A stretch of DNA of 64,000 nt, taken from contig NC_019866.2 in assembly GCF_002234675.1 (NCBI RefSeq), positions 21,170,802 through 21,234,801 of the forward strand. Reading direction: 5' to 3'. Positions 48,532 through 62,530 of this stretch are shown in pieces. A program made the translations under genes and the position numbers. Positions within the stretch are counted from its first letter, which is position 1, and each line of letters begins with the position of its first letter. Under the pieces are notes generated by a model that worked only from the letters and a program-made list of their open reading frames with translations, had not been told where the DNA came from and did not search any database. Origin of the DNA: Oryzias latipes (Eukaryota; Chordata; Actinopteri; Beloniformes; Adrianichthyidae).

Positions 48532-49204
48532 GTTTCAAAAATAAAAAATATGTTTGACTTACTTAAAATAATTAGGCATAACCAAAAAATGTGATTAAAA
48601 TAATTAAAATGAACTAAAAAGATATTTGAAGCATTTACTAGAGGCCAGAATCACTTTTTTTTAGTGTACAGTTCAGCTTCACCACAACAGTCAGGAAAAA
48701 AATGGATAAGTATTTATTTAACATTCCGTCATGTCACTGTGTCCAACTGCATCGATCAAAAAGTCCTTAGTGTAGGCCATGTGATGTTTGTTGTGTTGAT
48801 TTCACCAAAATTGCTTTTTTATCTTTAATTTGTTATTTGCATGCGAATGTTTTAAGCGGAGACTTTTATTTTGATGGTTCGCTTACTTCCTGTTCTTTCG
48901 AGGCATTCTCCTCAGTCCCCCATGAGAACTTCAGAGAGTAGGTAAGCCGTAGACGTTACTCGCACTAGTTTGACTGAAAAGAGAGTTTAAAGTTTAAAAC
49001 ATAGAAAAACAATGTTCATAACTTAAAACTCTTCTCACGCCTTTTTTGTTTTTGCCAATTGTGTGAAAAATGTTGTTAAGGGTAAATGCAGCATTCAGAA
49101 GTGTGTTAGTGTTAGCAAGACTTAAGCTAACTTGCAGCATGGTCTCATGTGTGTCTGTGGGTGTTTTTTTTTTTGCCTTCCCTACAAGATACACACACTT
49201 CCTG

Positions 49205-49336
49205 TTGTGGAAGATGGTCTGTTATTAACTGCTGCTCAGTGACAGTTGTTGCACAATCCCATCCTTCAGATCCTTTATTTACCAGTTTACACTAAATGGT
49301 AATGAACTCTCCCAATAAAGAATACATTTACAAAGT
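49205..49336. repeat. Junction piece copied from the right end of the duplicated block
   Basis: TAACTGCTGCTCAGTGACAG through to ACAAAGTGAT matches 52053-52160 (and 20085-20190). It then switches to the SINE that lies at 17309 in the complete copy, through the shared bases GTGAT. An end-to-start join like this is what a tandem duplication by short homology leaves. Confidence 0.6.
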
Positions 49337-49555
49337 GATGCAGGGGTAGGGCGGAAGATTGCAGGTTCAATTCCCACCTTGCCTGTCCTTGGGCAAAACA
49401 CTGAACCCCACCTTGCCTCTGGTGGAAGGTTGGCGCCAGTGTTCGCCAGCGGAGCCGCCACCAGTGTGTGAATGTGTGTGTGACTGTAAAGCGCTTTAGG
49501 CCTTCGAGGAAGGTAGAAAAGCGCTGTACAAGTATACGACATTTACCATTTACAT
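49337..49555 (+). mobile_element. tRNA-derived SINE (family 2), duplicated copy
   Basis: Nearly identical to the SINE at 17309-17527, in the same place relative to KRI1 exon 4. It is therefore copied by the segmental duplication and is not an independent insertion. Confidence 0.75.
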
Positions 49556-49706
49556 TTAATTTTGTGTATAGAAACATTATTTACGTTTCACTATTAAAAT
49601 CCCAACACTGCAGAGTTGTGTGCAGTACTTCATGTTTACAATCAGACTAAAGGTTTCTGTAGTGTTATTTTAATGAAAAGATGCTGTTTCTTGAACAGGA
49701 CCTCAC

Positions 49707-50339
<633 letters not shown>

Positions 50340-51338
50340 TTTAAAAATGGAAAAAGGATAATTATTGAGAAAAATAAACAGACATTAGCGAGTAGAAACC
50401 ATGCCAGCTGCCAAAGGAAGCATGTGTGGGACCCTAATCACGTGGTTTCCGCTAAAGGAAGCAATTGCAGTAAATGTCCTGCAGAGGGCGCACGAATCAC
50501 AGAATTATTTTTATTTGATTGACAGAGAAAAGTTCTTCTGATATTAATACCTTTAATTTTTTCAATTAGTTGTTTTGTCTGATTTCATTTTTGATAGATT
50601 TAACATATTAGAACTTAAGAAATTAATAAATGTTAGATTCCCTGATGCAAAAATCACAATTTAAAGATGTTAAAAAAAATGGATAAAGTGTAGATTTAGT
50701 TTGAATATGTTATTTATGATTAATGTCTGTCAAAATGTGTTTTTTTATTAGACAATAAAAACAAGCATATTTACAATAAAAACAATAACTATTTTAAACT
50801 AAATGTTCAGTGGTTTCTTTAAAAAAAAAACAGTCAGTGTTGTGGTCGGTTTGTTGGAATTCACTGATCAAATGTCATTGATTCTCTACTTGGTCTGTGA
50901 GTAAAAATGTCAACAGCGTTCCATAAACTCAAACAAACACAGTATCTGGTCAGTGCTGCATTTCTGCTGCATGTGGGAAGACCTGAGTGGGTGGGACTGT
51001 GCCAAATGTGAGACCACATGACGTCATGGCAGTTCAGGCTAAGTGTGGGCTGTTCTGGCAAGTTTCTTCTGGCTCGGTTTCATTATGGACTGACAACAAT
51101 AAATAATCTGTTGGAATCAAGCCCTTTTTACAATTATCTCTGAGAGCAGAAAAACTCCCAGGAGTTATCCAAAGCGCTCCTTTGTTTCTCAGTCACAGGC
51201 AGCTGTTTATAAATCAATACTTCAATGATATTTCTGTAGCTTCAAGAGAAAAAGGTTACACCGATGTTTCAAGAAGTAGAAAAAATTAGTTTATGTTCTG
51301 TTAGACACTTTATTCTTATTATGAAATTGAAAACATAG

Positions 51339-52040
51339 TGTTACGCCCCCTAGGGGGGCATAACACAAAAAGTTCAGATTTGGCTGATAATTTAACTAAA
51401 ACACCAGACGAATGTCAATATACAAAAATGACACAAATTTATTTACAAATAAACAACCACCAACAACTACAAGTAAAGCAAAAAGGCTTCAGGGTGAACC
51501 AAGGCCAAAATAACAAACAAAACCCCACTTAACTGAAACATGTAATCTTACCTGTAAATGAAAGAAAAAGGGAACTCAATGACAAACACTAACCTCCCTA
51601 GACTAACAAAAACAGGAGAAAACATGTACTAAAGAAAATGGCAGTTCACCCCTACAGCTTCACTTCAACAAAATTATAAAGCAAAGGACTAAACAGAGTG
51701 GGCACAACACCATAAACTACACAGAAGAAATAATACAAAACACTAAAGTGCAACACAACTAAACAGGTGGTGAGATCAAAAACAAAATGGAGAAGAGGGC
51801 CAAGCTGCAGTGGAGACTGTTGCAGCAAGGCTCCCTTCTCACAGGCTGGAGGTCCAAATGGTGCTTTTAAGGCTGCCTCCACCAGCTCTGGTCCAATGGG
51901 AGGCCACGCCCTTTCCAGCACACCTGAAAATAATCAGACATACAAACCCAAAAAACCCACAGAAGTCCCACTCTGAATTTAAATACACAAACCACAGAAC
52001 AAAGAGAACAAACTACACCAAATACAGCCACAGCCGTAAC
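51339..52040 (-). mobile_element. LTR-like repeat, copy 2
   Basis: Paralogue of 19336-20068, with the same ends and a few small deletions (for example a shorter near-palindrome at the left end). Confidence 0.45.
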
Positions 52041-52999
52041 ACAGTTATTAGTAATAACTGCTGCTCAGTGACAGTTGTTGCACAATCCCATCCTTCAGAT
52101 CCATTATTTACCAGTTTACACTAAATGGTAATGAACTCTCCCAGTAAAGAATACTTTTACAAAGTGATTTCTCAATTTTTTTTAATCTAAAATCTAGTAC
52201 TAATAATTACATAGTTAACAGTTGGTCTATAAATTTTTTCTCAACAAACAGCAGTTTTCCTTATTACTTTAACTTGATGTTCCAAATTCCATATTTTGTT
52301 TTAGTGACAAACAAAATAAGATTTTTTTTTTTGAAACTGTAGAAATAAAGAGAATATAGCTCTTATCTAAACAGACCATAGTATTGTAACTTGCCCATGT
52401 CTCTTCCCACTCGTGTTTTTCTGTGTTTTGTTACAAACTAATTAAAATACATGTACTTCTTTTTCAGCTTGAAAACTCTGGTGAGCAAACTGTTCCTCCC
52501 AAATTAGGCCGGTCCCCAATAAAAGTCAACCTGAGCAAAGGTCATATGAAGCTGGCTTTTTGTTTGCTGAGGATGGGGTGAGCAGTGATGTTTTATGGTT
52601 GTCTCTATAAGGCATCTGTATTCATATCAGGTGATGTTGTCATGGTGAGCTAGAGGACGCATTACAGGAAAATCTGCATCCACTGAACAAACCACATCAG
52701 CGATGCTGTTTCAAAAGTACAAAGCAGTGACCACTACAGTAAAGGATGAGTGTTCTGGTCAGTTGAAAGCAAAGCCTAGAATAAAATAAAAGTTAACAAT
52801 GAATCTAGAAAGGACATTAAATAAACTGGAGGAAAGACAACCTCATGATGACACGTATCTTCAGCTGCCCCACAACAGTCAGGAAAACGGATGGAAAAGT
52901 ATTTAATAGTCCGTCATGTCACTGTGTCCAACTGCATCGATCAAAAAAGTCCTTAGCAATTACATTAACAATTCTAAACGGATCAAAACTGTCGTAGCT

Positions 53000-53021
53000 G
53001 GGTGAGACACAGGTGACATGG
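53000..53021 (+). other. Exon 1 end with start codon, small membrane gene copy 2
   Basis: GTGACATGG followed by the donor GTAAGA at 53022. The ATG at 53018-53020 plus one G gives phase 1, matching the incoming phase of both exon A copies downstream (54429 and 55165). Confidence 0.45.
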
Positions 53022-53044
53022 GTAAGACACTTCTTGTTGTGGAA

Positions 53045-54360
53045 GATGATGGTCTGTTTCTGATTGGACGATAGAATGGGTACCTTAAAAAAACAATAAG
53101 AAAAAAGTGCCTGAATTTGGCCTGGGGGGTATTCCAGAAAGCAGGTTATGCTAGTTCCCATGGTAACATATTGTAGTATCCCCGTGTTCTGTTGCTTTGT
53201 TGATGTTCTATTAGATGCTAAATTGCTCTGTTGATTACGGTGAACAGTGGGCGTGGCAGGAGCCGGGAGGAAAAGCCGCGAGACTAGGGCTGCATTTACA
53301 CTGCAGGTCTTGATGCCCAAATTCGATTTTCTGACAATATCCAATTTTTTTGACGACCCGCTTACATTATCTTTTAAAAGTGACCCGTATCCGATTTTTG
53401 CATTTATACTTTACAATGCTGAAACTATCAAACATAGACGTTCTGAGGACTACGTAACGTAGCAGCATTTCCGCCTTCCGCGGACCTGAGCACTGACCGC
53501 GCGGATTAAAAAAATTATGAGCGAGCAGGCCCTTAATAATAATCATAACAGTAATAAAAGCACATTTAGAAGATGCGTGTTGGTCCAAACGGCAAACGTT
53601 TAGCATGGCGAAACCCTCCCCTTTTTGTTGTGTTTCTATTTTGTGAATCAATGCGGTTGTCATGGAGGCAACACAGTGATGGAAGGAGGCGTTGCCTTGG
53701 GTGCTTGGTTGCTCCAGGATGAGGCAGGAGAGGGGATGCGCAGGAGAGGAAAAAGGGGGGCTGCTCTGCCAGCTTATGTGCTCTCTCTGAGTTTTGAACG
53801 AGGAAATGTTTGCAGACATTGTGCTTTACTAACAGTTTGATCCAAGCAAAGAAATAAACGGCTTCTAGCCTGTTCCAGAGCAACGGTGTCCCGCTTCATT
53901 AGTTACCGTTTGCGTCCTGACCGGGACCGGACCGGAAATAACAGCGGTTTGAAGCCTGAAGCTGAAAGGTAACACGCTGATGGGGCTGTTCTGCAGTTAT
54001 GTGAGGGTTGTAGGGACACTTAACCCTCTTAGGTGGGGGCAGTGTAGCGACCAGGGGGTTATCCCCGCCTCCAGCGCCTAAGGCTCATGGGAAGTGAAGA
54101 GTTTTGGGGTGAAACCTTGAGTTTAGAAGGCTGGAAGTTGAACTAACCTCCATGCTGTTTTGGCTGTTTGAGAAACTTAATAAATAAACTAAATAAGCTT
54201 TTTGCTCTAAAGGAGATATTGTCTCTCTTTCTGATCAATCCTGCCTGAGACTGACCGGGATTGTGCAGTGTATGGGGCACAATTAGCTCTCCAAAGAAGG
54301 CTCTTCATGAGCAGCTCAGCTGTTGCTTCCCCGCTCAAGTGTTGGTTAGGCCGGATTGTT
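53045..54360. repeat. Insert of mixed repeats between exon 1 and exon A
   Basis: Not present between exon 1 and exon A of the other copies. It includes phrases such as GGTATTCCAGAAAGCAGGTT and GGGCTGCATTTACACTGCAG that I recall from fish repeats. At about 54045-54240 there is a stretch beginning TGTAGCGACCAGGGGGTTAT with an AATAAA that looks like part of an LTR. No clean boundaries or target duplications were found. Confidence 0.4.
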
Positions 54361-54428
54361 ATAATACTTTTGCATCCACCATCCTTGCCAGAGTATGAAA
54401 AAATGACATCTAGATTTTTGTCTTTCAG

Positions 54429-54957
54429 AATCAAACACAGGCAGCTGTGGGGACTCCTCACTAACATCAAGCCCCCCATCAAGCCTGGCCTCCCAGTCAT
54501 CAGACTCCAGGCGCCCGGAGGAGCCACAAGTGGCTCCACAAACATCAAACTCCAGGCGCCTGGAGGAGCCACAAGTGGCTCCACAAACATCAAATCCCAG
54601 GCGCCTGGAGGAGCCACAAGTGGCTCCACAAACATCAAATCCCAGGCGCCTGGAGGAGCCACAAGTGGCTCCACAAACATCAAATCCCAGGCGCCTGGAG
54701 GAGCCACAAGTGGCTCGACAAACATTAAATCCCAGGCGCCTGGAGGAGCCACAAGTGGCTCCACAAACATCAAATCCCAGGCGCCTGGAGGAGCCACAAG
54801 TGGCTCGACAAACATCAAATCCCAGGCGCCTGGAGGAGCCACAAGTGGCTCCACAAACATCAAATCCCAGGCGCCTGGAGGAGCCACAAGTGGCTCCACA
54901 AACATCAAATCCCAGGCGCCTGGAGGAGCCACAAGTGGCGTCCCAGCTCTCTGTTCA
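54429..54957 (+). CDS. Candidate exon A1 with coding minisatellite, copy 2
   Basis: The acceptor TTTGTCTTTCAG and donor TTCA|GTAAGT bound a 529-nt exon. In the frame set by the ATG-G of exon 1 (phase 1 in, phase 2 out) it is open throughout: ESNTGSCGDSSLTSSPPSSL, then ASQSSDSRR, then 15-residue repeats of the type PEEPQVAPQTSNSRR, ending VASQLSVQ. This is a Ser/Pro-rich, probably disordered segment. The in and out phases equal those of exon A at 55165 and 61149. The other plus frame and the minus strand are also open because the repeat unit is 45 bp, so an open frame alone is weak proof. No exon B or C follows it before the KRI1 fragment. Confidence 0.4.
54498..54943. repeat. 45-bp minisatellite
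   Basis: Nine to ten tandem copies of a 45-bp unit built around CAGGCGCCTGGAGGAGCCAC and AAGTGGCTCCACAAACATCA. Single-base variants occur, such as GGCTCGACA. Unit length is a multiple of three and no unit shows an indel. Each unit has a CAGGCGCCTG palindrome. Two to three diverged units are in the next exon at 55230-55315. Confidence 0.9.
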
Positions 54958-55164
54958 GTAAGTAGACTGCCTGAAAATTAAAAAGCATTTCTAATAATCC
55001 ATTTTAATTGTCAAATTAAACATTTCTAAATGAATTATGCTACACATTTAGTAGAGAACATTTTGCGGGAGGTGCTTTTGCTTGTGCTGGATTGTTATAA
55101 TACTTTCGCATCCACCATCCTTGCCAGAGTATGAAAAAATGACATCTAGATTTTTGTCTTTCAG

Positions 55165-55324
55165 AATCAAACACAGGCAGCTGCTCCTCACTAACATCAA
55201 GCCCCCCATCAAGCGCCTCCCAGTCATCAGACTCCAGGCGCCTGGAGGAGCCACAAGTGGCTTCACAACCATCAACCTCCAGGCGCCTGGAAGAGCCACA
55301 AGTGGCTTCACAGCTCTCTCTTCA
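55165..55324 (+). CDS. Candidate exon A2, copy 2
   Basis: A tandem duplicate of exon A1 with its upstream intron (the shared approach ends GACATCTAGATTTTTGTCTT). It is 160 nt, phase 1 in and 2 out. Compared with A1 it lacks 6 nt and 3 nt in the unique part and most repeat units, all losses being multiples of three. It cannot follow A1 in frame (A1 leaves in phase 2), so the two would be alternatives. Confidence 0.4.
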
Positions 55325-55439
55325 GTAAGTAGACTGCCTGAAAATTAAAAAACATTTCTAATAATCCATTTTAATTGTCAAATTAGACATTTCTAAATGA
55401 ATTATGCTACACATTTAGCAGAGAACATTTTGCGGGAGG

Positions 55440-55645
55440 TGCTTTTGCTTGTGCTGGTTTGCGGCACCTTCCATACGTGAAACCAGGGTTCGAATCCGGG
55501 CCGCTCCCTGTTCCCTTCTCTACGTCTGTGCCGGTCCCAAGCCCAGTTGCTTTGAGAAGGTTGCGTCAGGAAGGGCATCCGGCGTAAAACATTGCCAAGT
55601 TTACCATGTTCACTGTGGCGACCCCTGATGGGAAAAGCCATCAGG
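55440..55645 (+). mobile_element. tRNA-derived SINE (family 1), second copy
   Basis: GTTTGCGGCACCTTCCATAC, then B-box GGTTCGAATCC, then AGGGCATCCGGCGTAAAAC and CCCCTGATGGGAAAAGC. It is the same family as 1633-1848 in the opposite orientation. Its 5' end (A-box side) is cut. Confidence 0.75.
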
Positions 55646-55803
55646 GATTTTTTTTTATAGTTGATCACATGTTTGCAGTTGATCACATGTTTTTGCAATT
55701 TGGCAGCTTAATATTAATATGTATTTATTTAATACGAGTGTCATTTTTAATAATTATTTTAATGATTTTAATAATAGTTTTAATAATAATTTTAAGTTTT
55801 CAG

Positions 55804-55945
55804 AAGCTGAGTTTGCAGTGTTTGCAAAGGATTATGATTTCAGCCATGTGACCTTGAGTGCCCACTACCCTCAAAGCAACGGGGAAGCAGAAAGGGCTGT
55901 GAGGACCATCAAAGCCCCTCCTGAAGAAGGGGGAAGATCCACACA
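55804..55945 (+). pseudogene. Gypsy-type integrase fragment, copy 2
   Basis: An open stretch with [20 protein letters not shown] and [12 protein letters not shown], preceded by AAGTTTTCAG. It runs directly into the KRI1 exon 14 sequence at 55946, so the repeat's 3' part and the KRI1 fragment are fused inside an exon of each. Confidence 0.7.
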
Positions 55946-57740
<1,795 letters not shown>

Positions 57741-57817
57741 TTTACTGAATAACCCGTTTCAAATGCAACACCGAGCTGACACGGTAAACCCCAGACGTCT
57801 GCGGACTGTGCGGGCGG

Positions 57818-60270
57818 GTCAGCGTCGCTCAAGTAACTTTCGGTTTTTTGACCATGGCGCCATAGTAATCATATGCATGTTAAGAGTCTTTGCCGCTTGT
57901 AATATTTCTGTTCTCCTTTTAGAGTCTAACAGGAAGTCAGAACCGAAGGAGCATCAGACTTTGAATGCCCATAAGCAACTACTTTGGACAACTACAGGAC
58001 ACCTGGCCATACAGGTAATATTACAAAAAACTGTTCACATCATTTGTAATATATGTAATAAAAAATAAATAAATATCAATCTACATCCATGAGTTAATAA
58101 GGAGTTGAAAAACAACCTTTATGTTTTTTCAAGAGCATGGCACATTCTGACTGCTAATCTGGACCCCCACCCCCAGCTGACAACGTAAGACCAAATGATT
58201 AGGTTCAATTTGTCACAAGATTTGGTTGGGTGGTCGTTTGGTTTCATTTTTAATTTTTAATTGGTATGTTTCAGGTGCCACAACATGAGATGGATGTGGA
58301 GAAGTGAAGATGATCAAAGAGTATGACGTATCTTATGATCATCATGACCATATTTCAATGATTGACTAGCCTTGTAATATGGTTTTTACTTGTGATATTT
58401 TATTGAAGGTAAAATATTCTTTACACGTGATTTTTTTAAAGAGAAAATAGGTGCATATTTTTTCTATTAGGTTTTTAACTGATTTCTTATGCATTTTATT
58501 CTCTTACCCTTTTTAATTTATCTTTAGCTGTTGATGAATTATTACTGTTATTTTAGGAGCATAATTTTATTTCAGTTATACCTTTTTTCCCCTGATTTGA
58601 TCCCTCAGTTTTTTTTTTTTTTTGGCTCCAGTGTTTTTCCTCCCATCGGGACCTTTCACACTGGGAATAGTTCTGGTTTACCATCACAGTTGCTGTCCCA
58701 TTGACAGCTCCAGCCTGGTGACTGGAGGGCTCTGCACCACTATGTGCCCAGGCCATGGTTGTGGGTGTTGACTCTTGGCGTGCATGGCCCCCAAACATGT
58801 CTTTGTCTCAGGGTCAGCCCTGTGAACAATGTTGTGTGACACTAAATAAATAAAAAACATTGTCACCTGAATATTGTTTAAATGAAACTAAATTAAGTAT
58901 TCTTTTAACATTTTTTACTCTCTTGGCCGTTTGTTTTTCTTGGAATCTTATCTTAATTATTTCTAACAACAGTTTTTTTCTTCTCAGGATGTCAGCCGAG
59001 AAGCAGTGAAAGAGGACTGAACTAATCGCTTCAAGATTGTCTTGGTCCTTCCCAATGAAACACAGGACAACCAAGACCCTGTGTATGGGTCAGTCATCAA
59101 CAACAATAATATCCCACACCTGTTCACGTCGTCTGCGGCTGTAAGTTACTGAAACTCACCCCCACCCCCGCTTGCTTTCCTTCAGGGTTTTTCTACAGAG
59201 AGCGTAATTATATCCTCACTATGCAGCACCCGAGCGCACAGTGGCGTATTCGTTTAAAGAAACCAGCGAGAAGAGGGGGGGGGCGCAGATTGTGCCCCGT
59301 CAACCGCCCTACTGCTATAAGAGACCTGCCTTTACATTTGCGGTGATAAAGTATCACTATAGTGTCAAAAACGAGGCCTCTGGCTCTGCTCTACGGACTA
59401 GTCTGAAAAACAAGCTAGCTTAGCTAATCAAGCATGATGCAAAATGACTAATTAGCTGGCTAAAAACAAAACCACGAGGCATTGTTAAGGCAAGTGACTT
59501 TCTGGACCAATGTCAAACAATTTTAAAAGATTAAAGTCAAGTAAAAAGACAAAAACAATTGAAAACGTTACTTACCAAACCCAGGCAACTTCGATCAACC
59601 CGCTCCCTCTTCTGTCTGCAGTGAAAGTGAAGCACGCGCTTCTGACCTTAAAATGGCGGGCGCATGGTGTGCGCATGCGCATATTAGATGACGTCATTGC
59701 TGGTTGGATGAACATAATTTTTTTTAAGTTATATTTACCAATTTAATAACGTTGTTTCAAAAAGAAATATGTTTGATATACTTAAATTAATTAGGTATAA
59801 CCAAAAAATGTGATTAAAATAATTAATATGAACTAAAAAGATATTTGAAGCATTTACTGGAGGCCAGAATCAATTTTTTTAAGTGTATAGTTCAGTTTCA
59901 CCACATCAGTCAGGAAAACGGATGGAAAAGTATTTATTTACCATTCCGTCATGTCACTGTGTCCAACTGCATCGATCAAAAAGTCCTTAATGTAGCCCAT
60001 GTAATATTTGTTGTGTTAATTTTGTGGTACCTATTAGGTTAATATCACGGGAAAAATCACTCCATTTGCCTATGAATGTTTTCTGTCTTTAATCCTCCAT
60101 CCACTATTCAGTTATTGATTGTTTATGCATAGAATGACCACTAGGGGGCGAACGCGGCTTGTTTCACTCTTTCGAGTAAATGCTTTCAATGGGGAAACAG
60201 CTCGTCTCGTTTTCCTTCTTTCTCTTTTCAGGTAATTATTAATTTGTTTAGAATATGTCTTGAATATAAA
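57818..60270. repeat. R unit, copy 3
   Basis: Matches copies 1 and 2 along its length. The first spliced-looking segment is open (ESNRKSEPKEHQTLNAHKQL). It is followed on the right by the third small-membrane-gene copy, so here the promoter-like cluster lies about 1.3 kb upstream of the ATG-G exon. Confidence 0.7.
59651..59696. promoter_or_regulatory. YY1/NRF1/CRE promoter-like cluster, R copy 3
   Basis: AAAATGGCGG, TGCGCATGCGCA (59670-59681) and TGACGTCA (59689-59696). The core sites are unchanged although neighbouring bases differ from the other copies. It is placed to drive the gene at 60942-62608. Confidence 0.6.
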
Positions 60271-60941
60271 CTGTCAGTTTGTTCTTCAAAGCGTCACAGA
60301 AATGCTTTTTAGGTTAGTTCATGTTTGAGTGGAGAAAGATACGTTTGCTTGCTCAGTTTTCAAGCACGCGGCTGAATAGCGTGCACCTGTCATTTTGAAT
60401 GCAGCGACACAGAAGTTAAAATGTTTAGCCATGTTCACCTGTTAGCTATGTTTAATATTTTAAAGTGCTTGAAAATATGACTCATTCGAGTAAATGCTCT
60501 CAATGAAGAAACAGCTCGTCTCGTTTTCCTTCTTTCTCCTTTCAGGAGATTATCAATTTCACCAAAATTGCTTTTTTATCTTTAATTAGTTATTTGCATG
60601 CGAATGTTTTAAGCGGAGACTTTTATTTTGATGGTTCGCTACTTCCTGTTCTTTCGCGGCATTCTCCTCAGTCCCCCATGAGGACTTCTAAGAGTGGGTA
60701 AGCCGTAGACGTCACTCGCACTAGTTTGACTGAAAAGAGAGTTTAAAGTTTAAAACATAGAAAAACAATTTTCATAACTTAAAACTCTTCTCACACCATT
60801 TTTGTTCTTGCCAATCGTTTGAAAAATGTTGTTTTGGGTAAATGCAGCATTCAGAAGTGTGTTAGTGTTAGCAAGACTCAAGCTAACTTTCAGCATGGTC
60901 TCATGTGTGTCTGTGTTTTTTTTTTTTTTGCCTTCCCTCAG
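60271..60941. other. 5' region of small membrane gene copy 3
   Basis: Contains an internal repeat: CAGCTCGTCTCGTTTTCCTT followed by TTTCAG occurs at about 60200 and again at about 60510. It also contains sequence shared with 48800-49190. No coding frame was recognised; it may contain 5' UTR. Confidence 0.4.
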
Positions 60942-61868
60942 GTGTGTGTTGGAGTGAGACCATAGCTCAAAAAGATAACATAGGTGACATGGGTAAGCAA
61001 GATACACACACTTCCTGTTGTGGAAGATGGTCTGTTTCCGTACTTGTATGTGGGTCTAAATAATCATTTTTCTTCAAAATCCACCACGTTTAACATACTT
61101 TCGCATCCGCCAGCCGAGTATGAAAAAAAAAAGATTTTTGTCTTACAGAAATGAACAGCAGGGGAGGCAATGTATGCGAGCGGCCACAGGAGAGGCCCGG
61201 CTCTCGGGTGAGAGTCCAGTAAGTAGATTTCACGCCCGACTTTCTTCTCATTGAACTCTGTTAACAAGATGATCTGGATTTTTAATGGTTGCTGTTAAGT
61301 GTCATACTGTATTTGTAATACTCAGCATTAAATGAGAGTATTTACAAAATTAATCATTTGTTCTACTTTCTTTCTCAAATGTGTGTGTTTGTCCGCGGTC
61401 AGAAGGACAACAGTTTCTTTCCAGATTAGTTGAGTCTGATATCGTAACACTTTCCAAGAATAGGGAAGACCTTTTGAAGAGTGGAGGGAAATTCCGGAAT
61501 ATCCGTCAAATTGTATCCAGAGAAACATCCATCGTTTTTTTTAATCCATTCCTCCTAGACAGTGATTGCGTCACACAGAAAGTTTGTTTCTGTCCTCCCT
61601 ACTTGTTTAGACTCCAATATGAGTCACCTGTCGTTCCGGGAAGGGAAGAACACCGGCCGAGAGAGAGCCGGCAGACGTAAGGGTCTAGCAGTGGTCAGTC
61701 CTCTTCTGCTATTAAAATTGATGCCCGATTGCTTTTTTTTGTCTCTAGAATCCCATCCGTCCGGCTAGACCAGCCACGGGGACCAGGGGATTGTTATTCT
61801 CCTGTCTGGCGGGGGCCGCCGTCATGGCAACATTTCTTTTTATCAGATGGTACCGGCAGGTGCCATAA
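60942..61868 (+). CDS. Candidate small membrane protein, copy 3
   Basis: Exon-like pieces are 60942-60992 (a long T-run and CCTTCCCTCAG acceptor; ATG at 60989, donor GTAAGC), A 61149-61218, B 61611-61676 and C 61749-61868. Joining ATG-G to exon A gives MEMNSRGGNVCERPQERPGS and so on, phase 2 out. Exon B here is 66 nt (37 in copy 1) and sends the frame out of the hydrophobic reading of exon C. Skipping to an inner AG at 61647-61648 would restore it. Exon C has the hydrophobic frame GLLFSCLAGAAVMATFLFIR, then WYRQVP and a stop, with no indel against copy 1. The product is therefore either a soluble variant, a membrane variant by an alternative acceptor, or nothing. I do not recognise the family. 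Confidence 0.4.
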
Positions 61869-62099
61869 AAAATGCACATAGTTATTTATTTATTTTTTCA
61901 AATTTTATTAAAAACTTTCAAAAAATCTTGATACTGGACTTTCCACATTTCTCCGCTCTGATTTACCTTTTGATCGTTCCGGGAAGGGAAGAACACCGGC
62001 CGAGAGCCGAGAGAGAGCCGGCAGACGTAAGGGTCTAGCAGTAGTCAGTCATCTTCTGCTATTAAAAATGATGCCTGATTGCTTTTATTTTGTCTCTAG

Positions 62100-62277
62100 G
62101 TTGGGATCCGCCCACCGAGGCCGGAAGATGATCTGGCCTCTTCTGCGTGGGGCAACATACGTAATTTTATGGCATTTTCTGCGCCACTCTTAAGCAATTT
62201 GTTTTTATTTATTTATTTTATTTTTGATGTTTCCATGTTTACATTTTTTTAATTTCTAACTTTTTGTCAGCAATAAA
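62100..62277 (+). pseudogene. Terminal exon D, copy 3, with poly(A) signal
   Basis: After TTTTGTCTCTAG. The hydrophobic end YVILWHFLRHS is present, but a 2-bp difference from copy 1 shifts the entry frame. The alternative frame MIWPLLRGATYVILWHFLRH is open from an internal ATG. The preceding short exon keeps its donor here (GCAGAC|GTAAGG). AATAAA lies at 62272-62277. Confidence 0.35.
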
Positions 62278-62530
62278 ATTCGTTCTCTTATTCATTGATA
62301 CATTCTTCATATCCGTTTTATCTCTTTCGGGGTTACGGGCTGCCGGAGCCTATCCAACCACTTGTGGGCAAAGGCTAAGGACACCCTGGACGCTAGTCTG
62401 TCACAGAGCCACAATTACACAATCACACACATTAAATAACTATTTTGTATTAACTGATAACTTCATTGGCTTCTTTTTTTAGAATAACCTATGAACGATT
62501 TCAAAACCCCGGGAGCCACATGGCCCGCAG

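Larger units (their letters stand above)
46578..48950. repeat. R unit, copy 2
   Basis: Matches 30197-32660 with small indels. It carries the same spliced-looking segments (the first is open here as ESNRKSEPKAHQTLNAHKQL) but has lost the end of the third segment. A solo LTR is inserted at 48362. Unlike copies 1 and 3, it is not preceded by KRI1 exon 5; the LINE tail lies on its left. Confidence 0.7.
50340..53040. repeat. Segmental duplication of 18318-22310
   Basis: KRI1 upstream flank, the LTR-like repeat and the approach to the small membrane gene, repeated with scattered substitutions and small indels. It lacks the 1274-bp TIR element present at 20293 in the first copy. Confidence 0.85.

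Noticed and set aside
54207-54932. A 241-codon minus-strand frame with repeated PPGAWDLMFVEPLVA
   Set aside because: It is the reverse reading of the 45-bp minisatellite. Splice borders and phase agreement with the other exon A copies favour the plus strand.
53000-55945. Reading exons A1 and A2 plus the integrase fragment as one long fusion protein
   Set aside because: A1 leaves in phase 2 but A2 enters in phase 1, and the integrase frame would need phase 1 after a phase-2 exit and meets a stop.
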